Origin: Candidatus Helarchaeota archaeon
GTDB taxonomy: Archaea; Asgardarchaeota; Lokiarchaeia; Helarchaeales; JABXJV01
Assembly (NCBI GenBank): GCA_013375355.1
Contig: JABXJV010000549.1
Location: 1-12,789, forward strand
Reading direction: 5' to 3'
Length of the DNA stretch: 12,789 bases
Within the stretch, counting starts at the first letter, position 1, and every line of letters begins with the position of its first letter. The notes beneath the pieces were generated by a model. It saw nothing but the letters and a program-made list of their open reading frames with translations, ran no database searches and was not told the origin of the DNA. The position numbers and the translations under genes were made by a program. Shown here in pieces: positions 6,106 to 12,789 of this stretch.

Positions 6106-7305
6106 TTATATAATAAAAGGAGAAAATCCGGAATTTTCTGCGGCATTTTTGATAGAAGAGGAAAAATCTGCAAAGATTTTATTTACTAATGCACGAGAAA
6201 ATTTATCAAGACTTTCAATATCATTTGAACTTGGATTTTTTAATATTTTAATCAATTTTTCAAGTTCTTTTTTACGTATCTCTTCTGCATTACTGTAAAT
6301 TGAAGCAATTAAAGGTTTTATAAATTGTTGTCTAAAGTAACGTTCTTCGACTTCTAGAGCCTCTTTTATAATTTGTTTTGTTTCATCTATTGCATCTAAA
6401 CGCTTCAATCGATTTTTTTTAGATAGAGATTTAAATTCGTCAATATCATAAACTTTTAGATTTGGAATTTCAAGCCCATTTTCAATATTACGGGGAATAG
6501 AAATATCAATTATAACTAATTCTTTTCCATCCCGTTTTTTCATTATTTTTTCTAGCCTGATTTTTGTCAATATGGGATGAGGAGCGGATGTTGCAAGAAT
6601 AACAATATCGGAGATTAGGAGTGCATTATTTAACTCGTCAAGTCTTAGAGCTTGTCCTCCCAGTTCTTTTGCTAGCCTAATAGCTCTTGCAAAAGTCCTA
6701 TTAGAGACAAAAGTTGCTTTTATATTATGTCTTAACAAAGATTTAGCAACTAAAGTAGCAATTTTGCCTGCTCCGATAACAGTGATAACTTGATCCTGAA
6801 TTGTTCCGAAGATCTTTTTACAATAATCTACTGCTATTGAGCCAATTGAAACTGAACCCTTATTTATTTCGGTTTTGTGACGGATCTTTTTTCCAATTGA
6901 CATCGCTTTTTGAAATATATGACTTAAAACTGGACCAACGGCTTTTTTTTCTTGCGCTATATTAAAAGAATCTTTTATTTGGCTTAATATTTGATCCTCT
7001 CCAATTACTAAAGAATCAATTCCTGAAGCAACCTGGAAAAGATGATCTATAACCGAGAGTCCTGTTTGTTTTTCAAACTTATCAGATAATTGAATTTTTT
7101 GATTTATTTGAGAAATGGCTTTAGATAGATCCTTTACAATAAAATAAAATTCATTTCTATTGCATGTTTGTAATATTAAGCTTTCAATAATATTTGAATT
7201 TTTAGAAAATGCTTCATAGAATCCATCAAAATTATTGAATCTGGTACACTCTAATTCTGCAATTTTGGCTGAATGATGAGTGATTCGGTAATTTAGCAAA
7301 TACAA
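6106..7305 (-). CDS. hemA: Glutamyl-tRNA reductase
   Basis: Reduces glutamyl-tRNA(Glu) to glutamate-1-semialdehyde with NADPH, the first step of tetrapyrrole (siroheme, heme or related) synthesis by the C5 route. The 399-residue length is typical of archaeal HemA. Catalytic Cys48 is in LQTCNRNEFY. GEDQIL (102-107) and KAMSIGKKIRHKTEI (134-148) match conserved substrate-binding segments. VIGAGKIATLVAKSL (176-190) is the Rossmann NADPH motif. The C-terminal about 100 residues form the helical dimerisation domain. TTG 7305 is the start, preceded by AGAGGGA. It lies 138 bases downstream of the winged-helix gene on the same strand. A 7-7-7 dyad sits 24 bases upstream of the start and may control it. 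Confidence 0.95.
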   Translation of the reverse strand: MYLLNYRITHHSAKIAELECTRFNNFDGFYEAFSKNSNIIESLILQTCNRNEFYFIVKDLSKAISQINQKIQLSDKFEKQTGLSVIDHLFQVASGIDSLVIGEDQILSQIKDSFNIAQEKKAVGPVLSHIFQKAMSIGKKIRHKTEINKGSVSIGSIAVDYCKKIFGTIQDQVITVIGAGKIATLVAKSLLRHNIKATFVSNRTFARAIRLAKELGGQALRLDELNNALLISDIVILATSAPHPILTKIRLEKIMKKRDGKELVIIDISIPRNIENGLEIPNLKVYDIDEFKSLSKKNRLKRLDAIDETKQIIKEALEVEERYFRQQFIKPLIASIYSNAEEIRKKELEKLIKILKNPSSNDIESLDKFSRALVNKIFADFSSSIKNAAENSGFSPFII

Positions 7306-7328
7306 AAGTAATCCCTCTAATACAGTAT

Positions 7329-7349
7329 TTGGTATAATTATAATACCAA
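7329..7349. promoter_or_regulatory. Inverted repeat upstream of hemA
   Basis: Arms TTGGTAT (7329-7335) and ATACCAA (7343-7349) are perfectly complementary, with a 7-base AT-only spacer. The dyad begins 24 bases before the hemA start, in the core-promoter zone, so a bound protein could block transcription. The right arm with its following T is ATACCAAT, the same 8-mer repeated three times upstream of vhuA. Confidence 0.4.
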
Positions 7350-7443
7350 TTGAGTATAAAATCTTAATTCAAAAAGTAATATTAAAGACAATAACAAGTA
7401 ATTTTTAGTTTAAACTGTTTAAAAATTAATAATTTTTTATTTT

Positions 7444-7782
7444 TTAAGTTATTTTATAAATATATTCTTCCTCATTATCATCTACAATCGCGATTTTTCT
7501 ATTTTTCATTAATGCAATCATATGTTTTACTATTTTTTGAGAGTCGATTCCTGTAATATCTGAAATTTTACTAATTGTACATTGCCCCTCCTTTAGAATT
7601 TCGAGGATTTTTCTTCGTTCTGCTTCCTCTATCAAAATATAATTTAGTTTTTTTTGATAATCTTCTTCACTCATTAGTCCTTTTTCTACCAGTTCTTTCC
7701 CTTTTCTACGAAAAACGCGTAATCTTTTACTATAAGATACTTCTTCCTTTAAATCATATTTTGAATTATTAATCTTTTCCAA
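7444..7782 (-). CDS. Winged-helix DNA-binding protein
   Basis: A 112-residue protein. Residues 15-55 form a charged helical segment (KGKELVEKGLMSEEDYQKKL). Residues 56-112 have a winged-helix pattern: RRKILEILKEGQ as helix 1, TISKISDITG and IDSQKIVKHMIALMKNR as the helix-turn-helix, and KIAIVDDNEEEYIYKI as the wing. It is likely a transcription factor of the MarR/ArsR-like archaeal kind; the ligand is unknown. TTG 7782 is the start, with AAGGAG 8 bases upstream. It is divergent from the LRR gene. A 12-base palindrome and a TATA-like TTATATAA lie just upstream, which would fit self-regulation. hemA follows on the same strand and might be cotranscribed or controlled by it. Confidence 0.75.
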   Translation of the reverse strand: MEKINNSKYDLKEEVSYSKRLRVFRRKGKELVEKGLMSEEDYQKKLNYILIEEAERRKILEILKEGQCTISKISDITGIDSQKIVKHMIALMKNRKIAIVDDNEEEYIYKIT

Positions 7783-7812
7783 TTTATATTCTCCTTAACA
7801 ACTGCTTATTTC

Positions 7813-7820
7813 TTATATAA
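7813..7820 (-). promoter_or_regulatory. TATA-like box of the winged-helix gene
   Basis: TTATATAA about 34 bases before the TTG start on the minus strand is at a suitable distance for an archaeal promoter with a short leader. It is AT-rich background, so this is only suggestive. Confidence 0.35.
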
Positions 7821-7829
7821 ACCTTGTTT

Positions 7830-7841
7830 TATACTAGTATA
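7830..7841. promoter_or_regulatory. 12-base perfect palindrome, possible operator
   Basis: TATACTAGTATA in the divergent region between the winged-helix and LRR genes. It lies 9 bases beyond the TATA-like box of the winged-helix gene, where a dimeric regulator could act. Confidence 0.35.
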
Positions 7842-7928
7842 GTCATTACTTTGATATTTTATGAAATATATTTTAAGGAATAGGAATGTTCTAATTTATG
7901 AAAGTTACTCGATATAAGAATTAGGAGG

Positions 7929-9113
7929 ATGATTCTAATTTCAGAAAAAGAGAAGAAAGTTGAATTTGAAGACTTTCGTGGGATTCAAGTACAATTATTT
8001 GAAAATGAAATTAAAGTTTTAAAAGAAATTGAAGAACTAACGGGAAAAGAACTAGCAATTGTGGACTCGTTTGAAGTAGGAACCGTTGGAATTAAGGTAG
8101 AAAATGGGCGAGTAATTGGACTCAGTCTTGCTAGATGTGGATTAAGTACTTTGCCAGACTCATTAAGCAATTTAAAATCACTTCAAGTATTAAATTTAAG
8201 ATATAATAGTTTTTCAACTGTCCCAGAAGTAATTTGCAATTTAAAATCACTCAAAATATTAGTTATGAGATATGGTGGATTAAGGTCTCTCCCTGAGTCA
8301 ATAGGCAACCTTACATCACTTGAAGAATTAAATTTAAGTAGAAATGGGTTAAAAACGCTCCCAGAGTCTATCGGTAAACTTACTTCCCTAAAAGAATTAA
8401 ATTTAATGAGAAATAGTTTAACTAAACTTCCAGAGTCTATCGGTAATTTAAAGTCGCTGGAAGATCTTCTTCTATTTGGTAATCAAATAAGTTATGTTCC
8501 AGAATCCATCGGCAATCTTACAAAAATCAAAGAATTAAGTTTTTACATGGGAAGAAATTTGTCAGCTCTTCCCGAATCAATTGGCAATTTAAAATCACTT
8601 GAAGAACTCGATTTGTATAGAAATAATTTAACGGCTCTCCCTGAGTCAATTGGCAATCTTAAATCACTCAAAAAACTTAATTTATACAGTAATAAGTTAA
8701 CGACCCTGCCGGAATCTTTAGGTAATTTGGAATCACTGCAAATATTAAATTTGAGCTCGAACCAATTAACGACCCTACCAGAATCATTAAGTAATTTAAA
8801 GTCGCTAGAAAAATTAGATTTGGAAAGGAATAATTTAACGTCTCTCCCTGAGTCAATTGGCAAACTTACATCACTCAAAGAACTTAATTTATACCGTAAT
8901 AAATTAACGACCCTGCCGGAATCTTTAGGTAATTTGGAATCACTGCAAATATTAAATTTGAGCTCGAACCAATTAACGACCTTACCAGAATCATTAAGTA
9001 ATTTAAAGTCGCTAGATGAATTAAATTTGGAAAGGAATAAGTTTACAACTCTTCCAGAGTCAATAGAAAAATGGATCGAGGCTCCTAATAAATGGTGTGA
9101 AGTCAATCGATAA
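7929..9113 (+). CDS. Leucine-rich-repeat protein with 14 repeats
   Basis: A 394-residue soluble LRR protein with no signal peptide or membrane helix. Residues 1-65 are a small N-terminal domain (KVLKEIEELTGKEL, then GTVGIKVENGRVIGLSL) of a kind seen in Lokiarchaeota LRR proteins. About residues 64-380 are 14 repeats with a 23-residue period (one of 24) and the consensus ELNLxRNxLTxLPESIGNLKSL, as in Ras-group and plant LRRs. It ends with a short cap (WIEAPNKWCEVNR). Repeats 9-10 and 12-13 are nearly identical in DNA as well as protein. It probably binds proteins; the partner is unknown. AGGAGG directly abuts the ATG, leaving no usual spacing. It converges on another LRR gene with 15 bases between the stops. 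Confidence 0.9.
   Translation: MILISEKEKKVEFEDFRGIQVQLFENEIKVLKEIEELTGKELAIVDSFEVGTVGIKVENGRVIGLSLARCGLSTLPDSLSNLKSLQVLNLRYNSFSTVPEVICNLKSLKILVMRYGGLRSLPESIGNLTSLEELNLSRNGLKTLPESIGKLTSLKELNLMRNSLTKLPESIGNLKSLEDLLLFGNQISYVPESIGNLTKIKELSFYMGRNLSALPESIGNLKSLEELDLYRNNLTALPESIGNLKSLKKLNLYSNKLTTLPESLGNLESLQILNLSSNQLTTLPESLSNLKSLEKLDLERNNLTSLPESIGKLTSLKELNLYRNKLTTLPESLGNLESLQILNLSSNQLTTLPESLSNLKSLDELNLERNKFTTLPESIEKWIEAPNKWCEVNR
8697..9016 (+). repeat. Intragenic direct duplication in the LRR gene
   Basis: A 113-base segment at 8697-8809 recurs at 8904-9016 with a single difference (C at 8775, T at 8982). The offset is 207 bases, exactly three 69-base repeat units. Similarity continues at lower identity on both sides. 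This indicates a recent unequal-recombination expansion of the array. Confidence 0.9.
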
Positions 9114-9128
9114 AATAATTGAGAATAT

Positions 9129-9773
9129 TCATTCCTTTTTTTTCTTTTTTATTTTTTTCTTTTTCTTAAGCTTAATTTCTTTAATAAGTTCTTCGAGTCT
9201 ACTATTTTTTACCTGGACTCCTTTATTTATAAGTTTAATTAAGACGTCCCGATTTTTGCTCCCTGGAGATATATCTAATTTGTCAATATATAACCCTAAT
9301 TTTTCAAGAGTGTTTAAATTTTGTAGTGGGGTGATATCTCTTACACTCGTATTACTTATATTAATATATTTAATAGATGGGAGACTTGATAGCGGACTTA
9401 TATCAATAAGATGAGAATTTAGATCTAGAACGAGTTTTTCAAGGTTTGGTAATTTGCTAATTGGACTCACATCTTCTACGGCATTATCAACAAGCCAAAT
9501 TTCTTTTAATTTTTTTAGTCCGCTTAAAGGTGAAAGATCTGACACTGAATTACCGTCAAATGATAGTACTTCCAGATTAGTACAATATTCAAGCCCTTGA
9601 ATGTCACCTATTGGTGACCACGTTTCTCCAGCTTCATCTCTATATTCACTCCAATCTAAATATGTGATATTAGCAAGATTTTTCTTTGTTAAAGTTTTTC
9701 CAACTTCATTTTTTAACGCATAGAGGAGCCACTTATCCTTAATCTTAATATTAGTCATATTATTTTCTCTCAT
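9129..9773 (-). CDS. Internalin-type leucine-rich-repeat protein with lysine-rich tail
   Basis: A 214-residue soluble protein. After an N-terminal helical part (residues 1-45), about five 22-residue repeats follow (57-165), such as LSPLSGLKKLKEIWLVDN and VSPISKLPNLEKLVLDLN. These have the SPL/ITPL turns of internalin-like LRRs, a class different from the neighbouring 23-residue LRR protein. The C-terminus is strongly basic (KLKKKKKIKKKKKE), suggesting contact with membrane phospholipid or nucleic acid. ATG 9773 overlaps, as ATGA, the corrected stop of the upstream membrane RING gene, implying coupling. ATG 9758 (Met6) is an alternative start. The Lys codons form T tracts that may terminate the convergent gene. 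Confidence 0.82.
   Translation of the reverse strand: MRENNMTNIKIKDKWLLYALKNEVGKTLTKKNLANITYLDWSEYRDEAGETWSPIGDIQGLEYCTNLEVLSFDGNSVSDLSPLSGLKKLKEIWLVDNAVEDVSPISKLPNLEKLVLDLNSHLIDISPLSSLPSIKYINISNTSVRDITPLQNLNTLEKLGLYIDKLDISPGSKNRDVLIKLINKGVQVKNSRLEELIKEIKLKKKKKIKKKKKE
9136..9164 (+). terminator. T-tract cluster after the 14-repeat LRR gene
   Basis: Runs of 8, 6, 7 and 5 T residues begin 22 bases after the LRR stop on the plus strand. They are a strong candidate for U-tract termination, although they also encode the Lys tail of the convergent gene. Confidence 0.45.
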
Positions 9774-10995
9774 TCCTTTTCTTTATCTTTCCACTCTTTA
9801 CTACAATTTGGGCATATATTAGATTTTTTAACCAAACAGAAATACATTCAAGATGAAATTTTGCATTACATTTCTGACATATTATGAATTTGGGTTCTAA
9901 AAATTCTTTAAAACCACGACAAATGGAACAAATTTTAACACCATCATCATCACTGCTTTTTATAGCACCCTTATATGATGATATGTGTTGTTTTCCTTTC
10001 TTTACGGTATTTTCGACCTTTTTCTTAGAATATACAAAATATCCTAAAACTAAACTAATTGATAGACTAATTGCAATAATAGAATTAATAAAATCGTTTA
10101 GTCCTGGAGTAAATTTCGTTCCAGAAGCTATCATTATAATAACGCTTGTAAGAATTGAAGTTATTACCGAGCTCCATTTATCCTTATGTAAAGCATCCCA
10201 TTGGGATTTAAATAAAACAAACAGTGAAGGTATTATTAAAATCACAGCCGAGGCAATCCAACAATAAGATAATGCCATTGATAACCTAGTATCCCAAACA
10301 AAAAGAATAAAGTGGGTTATAGAAATCAATCCAATTCCTAACATTAAAATACCAATTACTCTTTCCCTTTTTTCTTTAATATAATAATTAGCTATCGCGA
10401 CAGCATTAGATGCAAATATAAGTGCAAAAAACCACTCAAACATTCCAGCCAAAGTAGCCAAACCAGGTTTAATTATTTGATTATTAAGTCTTAAGTTCAT
10501 TAAAGTGATTCCTAATACCATTGATGCAACTGCAACCACGATAGGTAATATATACTCTATATAATCAATGTCAGTATTAAACATTGCAATCGATAAAAAA
10601 ATCGTTGTGATGACTACCAAGCCAATAAGTCCCAATGACCCAAGTACCAATGGTGCGAAAAATATACCGTAAGCCAATCCGATGCCAATATAACCTATCC
10701 CCGCATAAAGAAAATCCTCACCATAACCAAAATATGTAGCAAAAAGGCAACTCAATCCAGCTACCCATAAAATTGCGGTTAACATCCACATTTCGGGATA
10801 AATACTCCAACTAGAAGGCCAAATTCCGCCAATGACTAATAGAATAATTAAAATAATAGAAATAGCCAAACTAAGATAATAAAAGAATTTTTCCTGTTTT
10901 CTTAGCCATTCAATCAAGTCTTTAATCCATTGTAGATCATATGCCGCTATTGATGTGAGGATAAATAACGCAAAAGTTTGGGAAATTGCAATCAT
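9760..10995 (-). CDS. Membrane protein with C-terminal RING/PHD-like zinc finger (3' part of a frameshifted gene)
   Basis: This 411-codon frame has about ten membrane helices in residues 1-320, then a cytosolic tail with a zinc finger: C356-x2-C359-x13-C373-x2-C376-x4-H381-x2-C384. In the frame as read, the last Cys pair is missing and the end (NLIYAQIVVKSG) is atypical. One extra base in the A6 run (minus strand; T6 at 9824-9829) gives WLKKSNICPNCSKEW, completing C395-x2-C398. It then ends at TGA 9772-9770, which overlaps the next gene's ATG. The intact finger is C4HC3, RING- or PHD-like, as in membrane-bound ubiquitin ligases; E3 activity is inference. The frame also reads sensibly upstream of ATG 10995, so this is probably the second half of the gene beginning at 12068. 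The cause could be a sequencing indel or real decay. Confidence 0.8.
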   Translation of the reverse strand: MIAISQTFALFILTSIAAYDLQWIKDLIEWLRKQEKFFYYLSLAISIILIILLVIGGIWPSSWSIYPEMWMLTAILWVAGLSCLFATYFGYGEDFLYAGIGYIGIGLAYGIFFAPLVLGSLGLIGLVVITTIFLSIAMFNTDIDYIEYILPIVVAVASMVLGITLMNLRLNNQIIKPGLATLAGMFEWFFALIFASNAVAIANYYIKEKRERVIGILMLGIGLISITHFILFVWDTRLSMALSYCWIASAVILIIPSLFVLFKSQWDALHKDKWSSVITSILTSVIIMIASGTKFTPGLNDFINSIIAISLSISLVLGYFVYSKKKVENTVKKGKQHISSYKGAIKSSDDDGVKICSICRGFKEFLEPKFIICQKCNAKFHLECISVWLKNLIYAQIVVKSGKIKKRNERK

Positions 10996-11024
10996 AAAGC
11001 TTAACCATGCAAAAGGGAATAATG

Positions 11025-12068
11025 TTATAAGAATCCATAAATCACCTTGAAATGGAATATCATTCCCCCAGAGGTAATAAAAAATGAATTAGTTAAAATA
11101 AAAAGAATCCAAAAACCGATCGTAAAAGCTAAAGATCCAAGTAAAGTTTTAGACCTGTTATTTTGTTTAAAATCAAATTTTCTTTTAATTAAAATGTTTA
11201 ATAAATAGGCAAAGCTAATGCCATTAATAAATAATGCCACAATTAATGATTGATTTATTGAATCTTGCATCAAATAAGCAAGACTACCAGAAAAAGGGGT
11301 CGGAAGGAGTAAAGAAATAAATATTATTGACCCAAAGGAAATCAAACCTGCCAAATTTAAGTAATACTTCTTTACTTTAAACAATTCTGAATAGTATACT
11401 GTAGTTAATGCATGACATATGGCGGAAACTCCCAAACCTGTCTGTAATGCAGGATCGGGATAAATTGCGCATAAAATAGTTAAAATGGGAACCATGACAA
11501 AGGAAATTAATGAAATTAAGATTAAACTTTTGTTTTTTTCTGGATCTATGCCCCAAATAATCCACGCTGTCGCACCATCCAATTCTATATTAACATAAAT
11601 GATAAATAATGTAAAAAATATCAACATATTTCCTTCAGAAAAAAGGAAAAAAGGTAAGAGAAATATAAATCCACAGTATGAAATTAGAAGTAAAATAAAC
11701 TTTGACTTTTCGCTTGGTCTATGATATGTAATATCAATTATCAACCATACGAATAATATGCACAGAACAGATCCCGATACTAATTCGTAAATAGCATATG
11801 TTTCTTGAGAGAAAGTAGTTGGGTAAACTATAAGGATTCCTATTATACCCAATATTATGGAATTTAAGACAATAACTGGTATGGGTAATCCCAGATATTT
11901 TTTCCGAGTATCTTTAGACCAATCGTCTCTCTTAATTCTTCGATATTTATCTAACGTGGCAACACTTGATAATGTTAAGAATGAATATAAAATTAAAAGG
12001 GCAATAATTCGAAGAATAAAGCTGAACCAATCATAATAAAGTGTATTATCCATAATCACTTTAATCAT
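11025..12068 (-). CDS. Multi-pass membrane protein (5' part of the frameshifted membrane RING gene)
   Basis: A 347-codon frame with about ten hydrophobic helices, for example residues 14-38, 63-82, 94-114, 123-142, 147-170 and 179-201, and basic loops (DKYRRIKRDDWSKDTRKKYLG). Up to residue 330 (LTNSFF) it looks native; the last 17 residues do not. One extra base in the T6 run (minus strand; A6 at 11079-11084) continues as YYLWGNDIPFQGDLWILITL and enters the frame of the next ORF at 10995. The two ORFs then make one protein of about 766 residues with some 20 helices and a C-terminal zinc finger. GAGAAGG directly abuts ATG 12068; GTG at codon 4 has better spacing and may be the real start. It lies 40 bases after mvhD on the same strand. 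No known family is recognised for the membrane part. Confidence 0.78.
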   Translation of the reverse strand: MIKVIMDNTLYYDWFSFILRIIALLILYSFLTLSSVATLDKYRRIKRDDWSKDTRKKYLGLPIPVIVLNSIILGIIGILIVYPTTFSQETYAIYELVSGSVLCILFVWLIIDITYHRPSEKSKFILLLISYCGFIFLLPFFLFSEGNMLIFFTLFIIYVNIELDGATAWIIWGIDPEKNKSLILISLISFVMVPILTILCAIYPDPALQTGLGVSAICHALTTVYYSELFKVKKYYLNLAGLISFGSIIFISLLLPTPFSGSLAYLMQDSINQSLIVALFINGISFAYLLNILIKRKFDFKQNNRSKTLLGSLAFTIGFWILFILTNSFFITSGGMIFHFKVIYGFL

Positions 12069-12108
12069 CCTTCTCGTAAATTGATATTTTTACAATTTAA
12101 AGAACTAG

Positions 12109-12570
12109 TTATTTAATGCTTTTTAAATTTTTATTTAAAGGTAAATTTTTACGTAAAGGATTTTTTCCTAATTTTTTAATTTTTGCAACCATGTCCTTGA
12201 CAACTTCAACAAACTTTGTTGATTCCGACGCGGAAATCCATTCTAGTCGCACACGTTCTTTATTGAAACCAAATTGAGCTAATAATTTTTTCAATATTTC
12301 AATACGTCTAAGTGTTTTTTCATTTCCAGATACATACTGGCAATCGCCTAAATGGCACCCCGCAATTAAAACCCCATCTGCACCTAAACGGAGAGCATTT
12401 AAAATTAGTTCAGGGTCTATTCTGCCAGAGCACATTACACGAATTATATGAATATTGGGAGGATATTGAAGTCTCCTAGTTCCCGCCAAGTCAGCTCCTG
12501 CATATCCGCACCAATTACAGCAAAATGCAACAATTCGCGGATCAAAATCCTCATTTTCCAAAGATATCAC
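12109..12570 (-). CDS. mvhD: MvhD/VhuD, iron-sulfur subunit linking hydrogenase and heterodisulfide reductase
   Basis: A small [2Fe-2S] protein that carries electrons from the Mvh/Vhu hydrogenase to HdrA. It has 153 residues. AFCCNWCGYAGADLAG holds C17, C18 and C21; VMCSGRID holds C47; and GADGVLIAGCHLGDCQYVSGN holds C72 and C77. All are Cys, so this copy has no selenocysteine, unlike VhuD of some selenium-using archaea. GTG 12570 is the start, 5 bases after the hdrA stop, making an hdrA-mvhD unit. The C-terminus has about 20 extra Lys/Asn-rich residues beyond the usual end. The hydrogenase subunits it should serve are about 10 kb away (vhuA, vhuU) or not in the window (vhuG). Confidence 0.95.
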   Translation of the reverse strand: MISLENEDFDPRIVAFCCNWCGYAGADLAGTRRLQYPPNIHIIRVMCSGRIDPELILNALRLGADGVLIAGCHLGDCQYVSGNEKTLRRIEILKKLLAQFGFNKERVRLEWISASESTKFVEVVKDMVAKIKKLGKNPLRKNLPLNKNLKSIK

Positions 12571-12575
12571 TTTAA

Positions 12576-12789
12576 TTATATTGATTTTAAAAGTGCTTCT
12601 AAAGATGAATATATTTGTTTATCGGTATAATGAAGAATTTTAATAGCATCAGAAGGACACGCTGCTCCGCATGCACCACAACCCTTACAAGCAGCTTCAA
12701 CAACATGAGCTATCTTTATAGATCGGATTGGTTCCAATTCAATTGCATTAAAAGCACATGATTCTACACAAATTCCACAGCCACTACAT
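12576..12789 (-). CDS. hdrA: Heterodisulfide reductase subunit A, C-terminal end (partial)
   Basis: The last 71 codons of a gene that continues beyond the right edge. They encode two [4Fe-4S] ferredoxin motifs, C-S-G-C-G-I-C-V-E-S-C and C-K-G-C-G-A-C-G-A-A-C-P, then a short helix (QIYSSLEALLKSI) and TAA at 12578-12576. This is the C-terminal ferredoxin domain of HdrA, the FAD protein that bifurcates electrons between ferredoxin and the disulfide-type acceptor. The immediate downstream mvhD confirms the identity. Other polyferredoxins also carry such motifs, but the context and the terminal helix fit HdrA. Nothing can be said about its FAD domain or about Cys/Sec in the missing part. Confidence 0.88.
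   Translation of the reverse strand, partial: CSGCGICVESCAFNAIELEPIRSIKIAHVVEAACKGCGACGAACPSDAIKILHYTDKQIYSSLEALLKSI

Noticed and set aside
8543..9106. 187-codon minus-strand ORF with periodic SDSGR-like repeats
   Set aside because: Shadow of the LRR array: the periodicity is the complement of the 69-base repeats, and no start signal or sensible protein is seen.
1..12789. CRISPR array, rRNA, tRNA or insertion sequence
   Set aside because: No regularly spaced repeats outside the LRR gene, no rRNA-like or cloverleaf sequence, and no transposase or terminal inverted repeats were seen.

Overview
The window is an AT-rich, gene-dense archaeal segment, most likely from an Asgard archaeon of the Lokiarchaeota type. 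The pointers are: a methanogen-type group 3c hydrogenase whose large subunit lacks its C-terminal metal-binding piece, which is encoded by a separate tiny gene with an in-frame UGA (selenocysteine) codon and a SECIS-like hairpin; HdrA and MvhD next to each other; long leucine-rich-repeat proteins; a multi-pass membrane protein ending in a RING/PHD-like zinc finger; and short archaeal-style intergenic regions. Lineage is an inference. In archaea, selenocysteine is known only from a few methanogens and Asgard archaea, and LRR plus RING content favours Asgard.

Layout. 1-839 (+): a 5'-truncated amidohydrolase-fold protein with two metal ligands replaced. 2419-867 (-): the hydrogenase unit vhuA-vhuU, with its SECIS element and a T-tract. 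2420-2745: an AT-rich divergent control region. 2746-3447 (+): a small membrane protein, convergent with a tandem pair of SCP2-like genes (4262-3452, -). 5554-4430 (-): a lipoate-protein ligase, divergent from an RHH/coiled-coil protein (5661-6080, +). 7782-6106 (-): a winged-helix protein followed by glutamyl-tRNA reductase. 7929-9113 (+): a 14-repeat LRR protein. 9773-9129 (-): an internalin-type LRR protein. 12068-9770 (-): two ORFs that look like one roughly 766-residue membrane RING protein interrupted by two single-base homopolymer indels. 12789-12109 (-): the end of hdrA, then mvhD.

How the genes fit together. VhuA+VhuU, MvhD and HdrA are parts of the Mvh/Hdr electron-bifurcating complex, which oxidises H2 and passes electrons to a disulfide-type acceptor and ferredoxin. 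Here they lie at two places on the same strand about 10 kb apart, and no small subunit (VhuG) is visible. The membrane RING protein and the downstream LRR protein appear translationally coupled through an ATGA overlap once the frameshift is corrected. This suggests a membrane-anchored ubiquitin-ligase-like module with an LRR partner, which would fit the eukaryote-like signalling content of Asgard archaea. HemA and LplA are housekeeping cofactor genes.

The two most notable items are the split selenocysteine hydrogenase with a SECIS that overlaps its own stop codon, and the broken membrane RING gene.
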